Position numbers and translations under genes: made by a program. Positions 1 to 8,373 of a stretch of 54,546 nucleotides of DNA are shown here, piece after piece. This stretch comes from JAMWDF01 sp964645405 (GTDB lineage: Bacteria; Ratteibacteria; UBA8468; B48-G9; DSTR01). The stretch lies in NCBI GenBank assembly GCA_964645405.1, contig CAZYCA010000014.1:1-54546 (forward strand). The letters are read 5' to 3'. Position 1 is the first letter of the stretch; every line of letters starts with the position of its first letter. Below the pieces are notes generated by a model. It saw nothing but the letters and a program-made list of their open reading frames with translations, did not search any database and was not told the origin of the DNA.

Positions 1-1
1 T

Positions 2-685
2 ATGAAGAAGAAAGGATTTACGCTGATTGAGTTGCTGGTAGTCATCGCTATCATTGCGATTCTGGCAGCGATGTTACTGCCAGCACTCGCCCGGGCAAGG
101 GAGCAGGCAAGAAGGGGAGTTTGTATCTCCAACTTAAAGCAGATTGGGTTAGCCTTGAAGATGTACAGCCAGGACTATGATGAAAACTTCCCTTATAACG
201 AATCAACTACATTGCCAACAAGCCCCTATAACTTTGACGGTATGGATGCAACCAAGTGCTTCAGTTTGCTTATGGGTCAGTTAAACATCCAAGATGCTGC
301 TACGGAAGGTGTTGTTTACCTCAAGGACCCGGGACTTTTTGTCTGTCCGAGTTCTGCTGATACCAAGTCAGATACTGGTGTGGCTAACTGGGGTAACTGC
401 TCCTATGCCTATGGTTGTGCGCTCCATGAACAGGTGGCAGATACCACCTGTATTGTCATGGATAAGTTTACCACCACCAAGAATGCCAGCTTGAATGTGG
501 CTACAGCCTTAGCCACAAGCGACAACCATGGTACTGATGGTGTGAATGCTCTTTTTGTAGGCGGACATGTGGAGTGGATTGCAGCCAGCAAGACAACATA
601 CAAGCTTCCTCCAGAAAAACTTCCTAATGTGCGGGGTGTAACTCCCACTGCAACATTGTCCGGTCCGGTTTTGAATCCTTATTAA
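2..685 (+). CDS. Type II secretion/type IV-like pseudopilin (227 aa)
   Basis: The N-terminus MKKKG|FTLIELLVV is a class III prepilin signal: cleavage by prepilin peptidase after Gly5, Phe at mature +1 and Glu at mature +5 (residue 10), then a hydrophobic helix to about residue 28. The basic stretch ARAREQARR and the NLKQIGLALKMYSQDY segment are typical of the short pseudopilins that are abundant in PVC-type bacteria. The C-terminal motif reads NHGTDGVNALFVGGHVEW, a variant of the H-x9-DG motif in which the usual DGH has become GGH. The ATG is the second base of the window, so its ribosome binding site cannot be seen. It is followed 49 bases later by a paralogue whose first 60 codons are nearly identical at the DNA level. 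Its exact role (secretion pseudopilus or surface fibre) is not shown by the sequence. Confidence 0.85.
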   Translation: MKKKGFTLIELLVVIAIIAILAAMLLPALARAREQARRGVCISNLKQIGLALKMYSQDYDENFPYNESTTLPTSPYNFDGMDATKCFSLLMGQLNIQDAATEGVVYLKDPGLFVCPSSADTKSDTGVANWGNCSYAYGCALHEQVADTTCIVMDKFTTTKNASLNVATALATSDNHGTDGVNALFVGGHVEWIAASKTTYKLPPEKLPNVRGVTPTATLSGPVLNPY

Positions 686-734
686 TCGCATGAAGAATGA
701 AAAAATTAAATTTGAAGAAAGGAGGTGAAAGAAA

Positions 735-1409
735 ATGAAGAAAGGATTCACGTTGATTGAGTTGCTGGTAGTCATCGCTATCATCGCGATTCTGGCAGCG
801 ATGTTACTGCCAGCACTCGCCCGGGCAAGGGAGCAAGCAAGACGTTCTGTCTGCGTCTCCAACCTGAAACAGATTGGGCTTGCCTTGAAGATGTACAGCC
901 AGGACTATCGGGAGTACTTCCCGTGGAGTCAGCCAATGAAAGATGATTCAGGCAGCGACCGAGACGAATCTTCGGCTGGTAAACCTCTGGCACTCCTTTA
1001 TCCTCAGTATGTTTCTGCTCAGAAGACCTTCATCTGTCCTTCAGACTTAGGACATAGGACCAGTTCTAGTGCTACCTCACCTCTGTGTGATGTCACTGGA
1101 GGAACAGCTGATGTTGGTCTTTCCTATGCCTATGGCCAGTACATGAACGAGGAAATAGATGTGGATACCGTCATCGTGGTGGATAAATCCGGTGATCCTG
1201 GTACTAACTGGAAAGCTGACATAGCTTCAGAAGCAATTAAAGGGTTGGCTGGTGGTACCAGCAATACCCTCAACCACAAGGGTGATGGTGTCAACGCCTG
1301 CTATGTTGGTGGCCATGTGAAATGGGTGCCAGTAGGTAAGATTGCGGAGATGATTCCCAACAAAGCTAACACTGCAACCGGAGCAGTCGGAAAACTCATC
1401 AATCCGTAA
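735..1409 (+). CDS. Type II secretion/type IV-like pseudopilin, paralogue (224 aa)
   Basis: Prepilin start MKKG|FTLIELLVV with Glu at mature +5 and one N-terminal membrane helix. A strong Shine-Dalgarno (AGGAGGTGA, about 723-731) precedes the ATG. The N-terminal third matches the preceding gene almost base for base, while the middle and C-terminal parts are clearly different. It ends with the same GGH variant of the H-x9-DG motif (VNACYVGGHVKW). Intervening residues are rich in Ser, Thr and Gly, as in exported globular pilin heads. A strong intrinsic terminator follows directly, so the two pseudopilin genes probably form the end of a transcript that enters from the left of the window. Confidence 0.88.
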   Translation: MKKGFTLIELLVVIAIIAILAAMLLPALARAREQARRSVCVSNLKQIGLALKMYSQDYREYFPWSQPMKDDSGSDRDESSAGKPLALLYPQYVSAQKTFICPSDLGHRTSSSATSPLCDVTGGTADVGLSYAYGQYMNEEIDVDTVIVVDKSGDPGTNWKADIASEAIKGLAGGTSNTLNHKGDGVNACYVGGHVKWVPVGKIAEMIPNKANTATGAVGKLINP

Positions 1410-1427
1410 TCAAAAAAGAGAAAAAGG

Positions 1428-1466
1428 AAAGAGAACCCCGGTTTCCCCGGGGTTCTCTTTTTTCTT
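1428..1466 (+). terminator. Strong intrinsic terminator after the pseudopilin pair
   Basis: A 14-bp perfect stem (1428-1441 pairing with 1447-1460) with a 5-base loop (TTTCC) and a GC-rich core (CCCCGG/CCGGGG) runs into a T-rich tail. It lies 18 bases after the second pseudopilin and separates it from the membrane-protein genes that follow. Confidence 0.93.
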
Positions 1467-1487
1467 TTCCTGTAGTAAACTTTATCT

Positions 1488-3260
1488 ATGCGTTTCTATC
1501 TCATTTTTTTCTTCAGCTTTCTCCCTTTAATTTTTTGCCGTCTTTTAGATGAGATCTTTTCTCTGCCGAAAGAAGTTTTATTTCAGGGCATAACTTTCTG
1601 CCTTCTTTTTTTTCTCACCGTCAGGAAAAAACAAGATATTCACTTTCTAAAAAACCCGTTTTTTTTACCACTTCTGGCTATTATTCTAACAGAAGTTTTC
1701 TCCGGGGTATCTGCCGTCAATCATTTTGCCTGGCTGGTAAACATAGTCCAGTCTTTTTCTTTTTTCCTTCTGGTGATACTTTTGACAGAAATTTTAGGGA
1801 AGGAGCAGTTGATTAAACCTGTTATTTATACCATCACCCTTACTTCAGTTGTTGTCTGCTTTTACGGACTGCTGCAACTGGCTGGTTTCGATTTTTTTCC
1901 CTGGGAGGTTTCCTCTGGCTCAGCAAGAAGTATTATTTCCACGCTGGGCAGAAGAAATTTTACCGCAGAGTATTTAGTGGCAGTTTTTCCTTTTTTTCTT
2001 TTTCTTCTGTTAACTGAAAAATCTATCCCGCAAAAGATTTTACAAGCCACAGGCACTTTCCTTCTTCTACTGACAGTTATTCTATCTTTTACCCGTGCCA
2101 GTTATCTTGGGTTGGTGGCAGGTTTTTCCGTGTTCCTTTTTTTCCTCCTGAAGAAACCTTTTCCCGGGAAAAAGATTGCACTGTTGCTGGGAATATTTAT
2201 TCTTTTCCGCTGTTACCTTTGCCCGGCACAAATAATGACTTTTGATACCACCAGCCTGAAAAGTCGTCTGCTTATCTGGAAAGCTGCTTTAGCCATGATA
2301 AAGGAAAAACCTTTCACCGGTGTTGGTGCTGGAAACTTTGAGTTTGTTTCTCTTCCCTATGCGAAGAAGGCAGGAGGTCTTATTCCTTCAGGAGAAAGGG
2401 TGGCTAATGCCCATAATGATTACTTAGAAATAACTGCAGAACAGGGAATACTGGGACTGGCTGCCTTTCTCTATCTGGTGATTGTTTTACTCCGGACTGG
2501 CTTAAAGGTTATTCGTGGGGGTAATGACCAGGAAAAGTACTTAACCGTGGCTGTTTTGAGTTCCTGGGCCGGGGTTTTGACTAACAGTCTGGCAGCTTTT
2601 CCCATAGAAAACACAGCCGTAAAACAGATTCTGGCCTTTAATCTGGCTGTTTTATTTGTTTTCTCCAGCAAACTGACAAAAGAGAGAGAAATTCATCTTT
2701 CGTTTAAGCCAGCACTCTTTAAAATTATTGCCGGAATTATGTTTTTTCTCTTTCTCTTCTTTGCCTTCTGCGCCCTTGGTAGCAGTTTCTGCCTTAAAAA
2801 GTCTAAAAGATTGTTCAGTTTAGCCAGCCAGAAGCAGAACTTGCTCTACTGGGCTTTAGCGGAAAGGGCAGGCAGGCTGGCTGTTATATTTAATCCTTAT
2901 TCTCTGGAAGCCAGTTTTCACCTGGGTACTGTTTATCTTAGTGGTAACTACCCGGAGTATGCAAAAGAACAGTTCCTTAAAGCCCTGAAACTTTCTCCCT
3001 ATTCTGATACGGTTGCGGATAACTTAGCCATTTCCTGTCACAGGCTTAACCAGTTAGAAGAGGCAGAAAAATACTATCTTTATTCCTTATCTTTAAATCC
3101 AGGCCGGGCGGAAACCTATAATAATCTTGGCTGTCTTTACTTAGAGCAAGGGAAAAGGGAGAAAGCCACTTTTTATCTGGAGAAGGCACTTAAACTTGCT
3201 CCTGATTTTGACCTTGCCAGGAAAAATCTGGAAAGGGCGGTAAAACTCAAAGATGAATAA
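1488..3260 (+). CDS. O-antigen ligase-like (Wzy_C) membrane protein with C-terminal TPRs (590 aa)
   Basis: Polytopic membrane protein of about 12 hydrophobic segments over residues 1-430. Two signatures of the Wzy/WaaL/PglL superfamily are visible: LGRRNFTAEYL around residue 153 (usual form GNxNFLAxYL) and AHNDYLEITAEQGILG around 308-323, the conserved periplasmic loop with the key His. Residues about 470-590 form three or so TPR units (YLSGNYPEYAKEQFLKAL and following). Family members transfer lipid-linked glycans to lipid A, to protein or to growing polymer; which acceptor is used here cannot be read from the sequence. No clear Shine-Dalgarno precedes the ATG. It overlaps the next gene by 8 bases, so the two are probably coupled. 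The placement next to pseudopilins leaves a pilin O-oligosaccharyltransferase role possible. Confidence 0.82.
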   Translation: MRFYLIFFFSFLPLIFCRLLDEIFSLPKEVLFQGITFCLLFFLTVRKKQDIHFLKNPFFLPLLAIILTEVFSGVSAVNHFAWLVNIVQSFSFFLLVILLTEILGKEQLIKPVIYTITLTSVVVCFYGLLQLAGFDFFPWEVSSGSARSIISTLGRRNFTAEYLVAVFPFFLFLLLTEKSIPQKILQATGTFLLLLTVILSFTRASYLGLVAGFSVFLFFLLKKPFPGKKIALLLGIFILFRCYLCPAQIMTFDTTSLKSRLLIWKAALAMIKEKPFTGVGAGNFEFVSLPYAKKAGGLIPSGERVANAHNDYLEITAEQGILGLAAFLYLVIVLLRTGLKVIRGGNDQEKYLTVAVLSSWAGVLTNSLAAFPIENTAVKQILAFNLAVLFVFSSKLTKEREIHLSFKPALFKIIAGIMFFLFLFFAFCALGSSFCLKKSKRLFSLASQKQNLLYWALAERAGRLAVIFNPYSLEASFHLGTVYLSGNYPEYAKEQFLKALKLSPYSDTVADNLAISCHRLNQLEEAEKYYLYSLSLNPGRAETYNNLGCLYLEQGKREKATFYLEKALKLAPDFDLARKNLERAVKLKDE

Positions 3261-5331
3261 GGAAACCCGCTGGCCGGGGATAGCATTTCTGGTAATATTT
3301 TGTGTTAGTTTTGCCACTTACTTTAATACTCTTGGTAACAGTTTCTGTTATGATGACTTAGCTACAATAGAAAACAATACCTTCATCCGCTCCTGGAAAA
3401 ATCTGCCGAAACTTTTTCACCGGGATTACTTTCTCCTTTCTACGGAAACAAGCTGGCGACCGGTGGTAACTTTGAGTTACTTTCTTGATTTTGCTTTTTT
3501 CCAGGAAAGACCTTATGGCTACCACCTCACGAATATCCTGTTGCATTGTTTCTCCGCCTGTCTGGTAATGCTGGTCTTTTGCCGGTTGTTTTCCTGGAAA
3601 ATGGGATTTCTTTCTGGTTTGCTTTTCGCTGTTTTCCCCCTGAACAGTGAAGTCGTCAATGCTGTTTCTTTCCGGGAAGACCAGCTGGTGGTTTTTTTTG
3701 CTCTTGTTTCTTTTCTTTTTTACTTAAGGTGGAGAAAAAATGATGGTTTCTGGTTTCTGCTGGCTGGTGCTTTCTTCAGTTTTCTCGCCTGTCTGTCAAA
3801 AGAAAACGGGGTAATTGTTCCTTTTCTGATTCTTGGCTCTGAGGTATGTTTTCCGGAAAAGTCAGGCAGAAAAATAAAGAAAGCAGCGTTTTTTTACGGT
3901 ACGGCGCTTTTCTTTTACCTGGTTCTCCGTTTTCTTGTCTTCCCCAGTCCGAAAAAAGATACTACCAGTCTTTTAGGTGGTAGCTGGCTGGTGACATTGC
4001 TGGATATCCCCCTTGTCTATGCCGCGTATTTTAAGAAACTTATCTGGCCGTATCCTTTGATGGCAGAATACCATTGTCTCTGGCCTGTTAGTTTCAGCTG
4101 GGAGTTTGCCGTTAAATCCTTTCTTATCCTGGCTGGTGTGCTGGCAGTTTTATTTTTCTTCTGGCGACAGGACAGGATAGTTTTTTTTGGTTTATTCTGG
4201 CTGATAGCCGGACTTTTGCCTACCAGCAATTTAGTGCCCCTTTTTAACCCTTTTGCGGAAAGATACCTTTATCTTCCCGGGATTGGTTTTCTGATAGTAG
4301 TAGCCAGATACTTGAGCCAGATAAGGAAAATCTGGCTGGCTGCCGCATTAGTTGTCTTTTTTGTTTTTCTTTACGGGAGTATCAGTTTCAGAAGGAATTA
4401 CGACTGGAAGGATGATGTTTCCCTGTGGAGGAAAAGTATTTCTCAGTTAAGATTTCCCACAGCCAGAGCCTGTCTGGGTCTTGGTTCTGGTCTGGCAAGA
4501 AAAAAAGAACTAAAGTCTGCGGAAATACAGCTGAGGAAAGCCATCTACCTGAAACCGGGTTTAACCCAGGCGCATCTGGTACTGGCCGATGTTCTTTCTG
4601 ATTTGGGAAAGAAAAAGCAGGCTATCCGGCATTACCTGATAGCTATCAAAATAGAACCAGACCTGGCTGTTGCTTATCACAATTTAGCTTATACCCTGGA
4701 GGAACTGGGTAATTTTTCTGCGGCAATCAATTATTACCGTAAAGCAGTCCAGCTTAATCCCTGCTATGCCCAGGCTTACTTTAACTTAGGAAACCTTTTA
4801 GGTAAACAGGGTTTACAAAAAGAGGCGGAAAACGCTTACCGGCAGGCTCTAACTATTCATCCTGGTTATGCCCAGGCTTATTACAACTTAGGAAATCTTT
4901 TCCTGGCACAGGGCAGATTGTCAGAGGCAGAATGGTGTTATCAGCAAGCCGTAAGATATAAACCTGATTATAGCCAGGCTTATAATAACTTAGGCGGGAC
5001 CAGGTTAAGACTGGGAAAGATACCCGGTGCTGTTTCTGCTTTCCAGAAAGCTATCTCCTTACAGCCTTCTTCTGGAATGTTTCATTTCAATTTAGGACTG
5101 GCTCTGTCTTCAAACAGGAACTGGGAGCAGGCAATCACTGAGTATAATACGGCTTTGAGACTTCTTCCTGAAGAAAAGGGAAAGATTCTTTTTTTGCGGG
5201 CTGAAGCTGAGTTCTATCTGCAAAGATACCAGCAAGCAGCAGAAGATATAGCAGCAGCCAGAAAAGCAGGCTACCCTGTGGAAGAGGAGTTCTGGAATAA
5301 GGTCCATCAGGCACTCCAGCATAAAAACTGA
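3253..5331 (+). CDS. GT-C (TMTC/DUF1736-like) glycosyltransferase with TPR domain (692 aa)
   Basis: The N-terminal 390 residues contain about ten hydrophobic segments. The first extracytoplasmic loop carries YDDLATIENN with Asp34 and Asp35, which is where GT-C enzymes hold their acidic catalytic pair. The layout, a polytopic GT-C core followed by a long TPR array (about residues 400-690, around eight repeats such as PCYAQAYFNLGNLLGKQG), matches bacterial relatives of the TMTC protein O-mannosyltransferases. The donor is expected to be a polyprenyl-phosphate sugar and the acceptor a protein or lipid on the outer side of the inner membrane. It overlaps the upstream O-antigen-ligase-like gene by 8 bases, which supports joint action in glycan transfer. 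Substrate specificity is unknown. Confidence 0.8.
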   Translation: MNKETRWPGIAFLVIFCVSFATYFNTLGNSFCYDDLATIENNTFIRSWKNLPKLFHRDYFLLSTETSWRPVVTLSYFLDFAFFQERPYGYHLTNILLHCFSACLVMLVFCRLFSWKMGFLSGLLFAVFPLNSEVVNAVSFREDQLVVFFALVSFLFYLRWRKNDGFWFLLAGAFFSFLACLSKENGVIVPFLILGSEVCFPEKSGRKIKKAAFFYGTALFFYLVLRFLVFPSPKKDTTSLLGGSWLVTLLDIPLVYAAYFKKLIWPYPLMAEYHCLWPVSFSWEFAVKSFLILAGVLAVLFFFWRQDRIVFFGLFWLIAGLLPTSNLVPLFNPFAERYLYLPGIGFLIVVARYLSQIRKIWLAAALVVFFVFLYGSISFRRNYDWKDDVSLWRKSISQLRFPTARACLGLGSGLARKKELKSAEIQLRKAIYLKPGLTQAHLVLADVLSDLGKKKQAIRHYLIAIKIEPDLAVAYHNLAYTLEELGNFSAAINYYRKAVQLNPCYAQAYFNLGNLLGKQGLQKEAENAYRQALTIHPGYAQAYYNLGNLFLAQGRLSEAEWCYQQAVRYKPDYSQAYNNLGGTRLRLGKIPGAVSAFQKAISLQPSSGMFHFNLGLALSSNRNWEQAITEYNTALRLLPEEKGKILFLRAEAEFYLQRYQQAAEDIAAARKAGYPVEEEFWNKVHQALQHKN

Positions 5332-5341
5332 GTAACTGAAA

Positions 5342-7465
5342 ATGATGTTTCCGGGCAAAATTTCTGACCGCGGGAAATTGTGTATCTGTCTTTTCCTGAA
5401 GGGCTGGGCCTGTATCTGGTGGCAGACTGTTCTTTTAAGGGAAGTTCTTTCCTCCTTTTTCGGGAACGAGTTTTCTGTAAGTATGGCTTTAGGTATGTGG
5501 CTGGCAGGTGGCACTACCGGAAGTCTGGCTTTCAGACATTTTTCCCGCAGAGAAAGTAGAGATTTTCTTTACCTGACCTTCCTGGAAGGTGTTCTTATCA
5601 TTCTGGGACTTTTAATTATCAGGGTAATTCCAGGCAAAATTGCTGGACCGGGCCAGGTTTTTTCTTTGACCGTCTTTTTTCTCCTCTGTCTTTTCAGTTT
5701 GTTTCTTACAGGGTTTCTGGAAGCAGGAAGGTTTGTTCTGGCAGGAAAGTTACTGGGTAATGCCGGGGTAGCATATGGAGTGGAAGGGTCAGGCTGGCTG
5801 GCAGGGGGGTTGGTACTTGCTTTTTTTCTCTGGAAAGGAACAACCCCCTTTTTTCTAATAAGTACTGGTTCCCTTTTGAATCTTTTCAGTTGTTTTCTCC
5901 TGAGTTACCGGCTGAGGAAAATCATTCTTGCCACCACTTTTTTCTGGCTGGGAGTAATTGCCGGTTCACCTTTTCTGGAGAACTATTCCCTGAAGAAACA
6001 ATGGCCTGGTTCAGAAATTATCCGGTCTGGTTATTCCTCTTACGGGTCGTTTGTGGTGCTTGGTAACCTCGGGCAGAAAGTCCTTTTGAGAGATGGGATA
6101 GTGTTTTTCTCCAGCCAGGCAGATTATTCTTCTCTTGCCAGCACAGTTTTTCTTCCCCTTTGTTTCCAGAAAAAGACAGAAAGTATTCTCATCTCTGGTA
6201 ATCCGGAGTTAATCAATTATGCGAGGAGAACCGGTGCCAGAAAAATAGTTTTCCTGGAACCTGACAGACTGGCAGTCAGAATTTTGAAAGATGAGTTTCT
6301 CCCTGAAGAATGGCAGGAAAATCTGAAAGTCGCGGAACCAATCAGATACCTGAAGATTACGAAAGAAAAGTTTGACCTCATCATTTTAGACCAGGGACTG
6401 CCGCTCAGTCTGGGTAGTGGTCGCTTCTACTCAAAAGATTTTTTCCTGCTCTTAGGGCAGCATCTCAAGGAAGAAGGTATCCTTGCCCTGGTGGTGCCAG
6501 GGGTTGTGGAATATCTCAATCAGGCTTTAAGGAAATTACATGGTGTCGTTTACCGGACAGCGTCCCGTGTTTTTCCTTTTTCCCGGCTGGCTTTAGGGGA
6601 ACCCATCCTTTATCTTTTCAGCTACAGGGATATTTTCTCCTCCTGGAAGACTTTGCCAGAGGGACCGGGCTGGTTGAAGGAGGAATTCCTTGGTTATGTT
6701 TTTGACCCTTTAAAAGAAAAGAATTTTCTTCAGAGTCTAAAGGAAAATACGCTTCCCGGGAGAAAAGATTCCGGGCTGGAGACAGTTTATTACAGCCTGG
6801 CGTACTGGCTGGGAATTACCTCTTCTTTTTTAGGACAATTTTTTACCAGTTTTTTTGATTATGTCTTATCCTTTCAGGAGAAAAAATGGGTTCTGGTAAT
6901 TTTTTTCCTTGCGCTCTGGCTTTTCCCAGGGAACCGGAAAAGATGCACCTGGCAAATTACTTTCACCAACGGTCTGGTGAGCCTTTCTCTGGAAGTGATA
7001 ATTTTTCTGCTCTTCCAGTGGCATTACGGACAGCTGTATTTAATGCTAAGTCTGCTCACAGGCATGTTCATGGCTGGTTTAAGTGCAGGAGGAATAACTT
7101 CTGCCATAACTAAACCAGTTAAGCTGGCTCTGCTGAAGGCAGAAAAGTGTTATTTGCTTTTTCATACACTGGCATTTTTGCTTGTAGCCGGTGGAATTTT
7201 TTCTGGCTGGCTGGCTGGTTTTCTTCTGGTAGTTTCCGGTTTTCTTTTAGGGTGGGAGTTTGGATTATTGATGGAGTTTACTCTCTGGCAGGGTTTTTTT
7301 GGTAGCCTTGGTCTTCTTTACGGAGCAGATTTAGCAGGGGCTTTAGTTGCCTGCCTTCTCACTCCGCTGGTCTTTCTTCCTTCCCTCGGATTTAGCGGCT
7401 GTCTTTTCCTCCTTGTTTGCCTGAAGTTAGCAACTTTTCTTTCTCTCCGGCATCAATTATTTTGA
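5342..7465 (+). CDS. Membrane protein with spermidine synthase-like (Rossmann) domain (707 aa)
   Basis: About six hydrophobic segments (residues 10-215), then a soluble domain (about 225-430), then about seven further hydrophobic segments (490-705). The soluble domain follows the spermidine-synthase pattern: the acidic ribose-binding end of strand 2 (KIVFLEPD), the FDLIILDQG strand, and GRFYSKDFFLLL, the counterpart of the LYxxEFY motif. The nucleotide-binding loop is ISGNPELIN and lacks the usual GGGDG, so it may no longer bind an adenosyl donor. Fused membrane/spermidine-synthase-like proteins are widespread in uncultured bacteria and their function is not established. The gene starts 10 bases after the GT-C gene and belongs to the same run. 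Confidence 0.72.
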   Translation: MMFPGKISDRGKLCICLFLKGWACIWWQTVLLREVLSSFFGNEFSVSMALGMWLAGGTTGSLAFRHFSRRESRDFLYLTFLEGVLIILGLLIIRVIPGKIAGPGQVFSLTVFFLLCLFSLFLTGFLEAGRFVLAGKLLGNAGVAYGVEGSGWLAGGLVLAFFLWKGTTPFFLISTGSLLNLFSCFLLSYRLRKIILATTFFWLGVIAGSPFLENYSLKKQWPGSEIIRSGYSSYGSFVVLGNLGQKVLLRDGIVFFSSQADYSSLASTVFLPLCFQKKTESILISGNPELINYARRTGARKIVFLEPDRLAVRILKDEFLPEEWQENLKVAEPIRYLKITKEKFDLIILDQGLPLSLGSGRFYSKDFFLLLGQHLKEEGILALVVPGVVEYLNQALRKLHGVVYRTASRVFPFSRLALGEPILYLFSYRDIFSSWKTLPEGPGWLKEEFLGYVFDPLKEKNFLQSLKENTLPGRKDSGLETVYYSLAYWLGITSSFLGQFFTSFFDYVLSFQEKKWVLVIFFLALWLFPGNRKRCTWQITFTNGLVSLSLEVIIFLLFQWHYGQLYLMLSLLTGMFMAGLSAGGITSAITKPVKLALLKAEKCYLLFHTLAFLLVAGGIFSGWLAGFLLVVSGFLLGWEFGLLMEFTLWQGFFGSLGLLYGADLAGALVACLLTPLVFLPSLGFSGCLFLLVCLKLATFLSLRHQLF

Positions 7466-7489
7466 AACCAAACCCATCCGGGGTAGAAT
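7462..7489 (+). promoter_or_regulatory. Candidate sigma70 promoter for htpX
   Basis: TTGAAA at 7462-7467 and TAGAAT at 7484-7489, 16 bases apart, sit in the short gap before htpX. Each hexamer matches the consensus at five of six positions. Not tested; htpX could also be read from the upstream run. Confidence 0.5.
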
Positions 7490-7511
7490 ATAACTGAGAC
7501 AGGGAGGTAGT

Positions 7512-8369
7512 ATGGTTAATCAGATTAAATCAGTGTTTCTTTTAGGGATTCTTTCTGTTATCCTGGTCTATATTGGTGGCTTTTTTGGCCAGGAAGGGCT
7601 GGTAGTGGCGTTAATTTTAGCCCTGGCGATGAATGCTTTTTCCTACTTTTTTGGTGATAAACTTATTCTGACTATCTACCGGGCTAAGGAAGCTGGTGCA
7701 GACCAGCTTCCCCAGGTGCACAGGATTCTCAGGAATCTTACACAGTCAGCTGGATTGCCTTTACCCAGGCTTTATCTTATTCCTACAGCCACACCCAATG
7801 CTTTTGCCACCGGCAGGGACAGTCGTCATGCCAGTGTGGCTGTGACCAGCGGTCTCTTAAATCTTCTCACAGAAGAAGAACTGGAAGGGGTGCTGGCGCA
7901 TGAACTCAGTCATGTCCGTAACCGGGATATTCTTATTGCTACCATTGCTGCCACGATTGCCAGTGCGATTACCTTTCTTGCGAGAATGCTTCAGATGATG
8001 GCTTACTTTGGAACCGGTAGAGATGACCGGCGGGAAGGTAACGCCTTCGGGCTTCTGGCTATGCTTCTTTTTGCTGTTTTAGCACCCATTGCTGCCATGA
8101 TTATCCAGTTAGCCATTTCTCGTTCCCGGGAGTATCTGGCTGATGAAACCGCAGCGCGCATCTGTGGACATCCTGAGTATCTTTCCTCAGCTTTAAGAAA
8201 ACTGAGTGATGCTGTAAGGGTAAGACCCATGGTTTCTGCCCATCCTTCCACTGCTCATCTTTTCATTGTCAATCCTTTTTCTGTGCGCTCGCTGATGGCT
8301 ATTTTCTCCACCCATCCCCCTATTGAGGAAAGGATTGCCCGGCTGGAAGCCATGGCAGGCCGGATTTAA
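7512..8369 (+). CDS. htpX: HtpX-type M48 zinc metalloprotease (285 aa)
   Basis: Membrane-embedded protease of the M48B family that clears damaged membrane proteins. Two N-terminal hydrophobic segments (residues 6-25 and 28-47) are followed by the zinc motif HELSH (130-134) in the context VLAHELSHVRNRD. Two further hydrophobic segments follow (about 142-165 and 172-200), then REYLADETAA, which holds the third zinc-ligand Glu. Length fits the family (about 285-295). A good Shine-Dalgarno (AGGGAGG) precedes the ATG. The gene is followed immediately by larB. Confidence 0.95.
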   Translation: MVNQIKSVFLLGILSVILVYIGGFFGQEGLVVALILALAMNAFSYFFGDKLILTIYRAKEAGADQLPQVHRILRNLTQSAGLPLPRLYLIPTATPNAFATGRDSRHASVAVTSGLLNLLTEEELEGVLAHELSHVRNRDILIATIAATIASAITFLARMLQMMAYFGTGRDDRREGNAFGLLAMLLFAVLAPIAAMIIQLAISRSREYLADETAARICGHPEYLSSALRKLSDAVRVRPMVSAHPSTAHLFIVNPFSVRSLMAIFSTHPPIEERIARLEAMAGRI

Positions 8370-8373
8370 GCAG

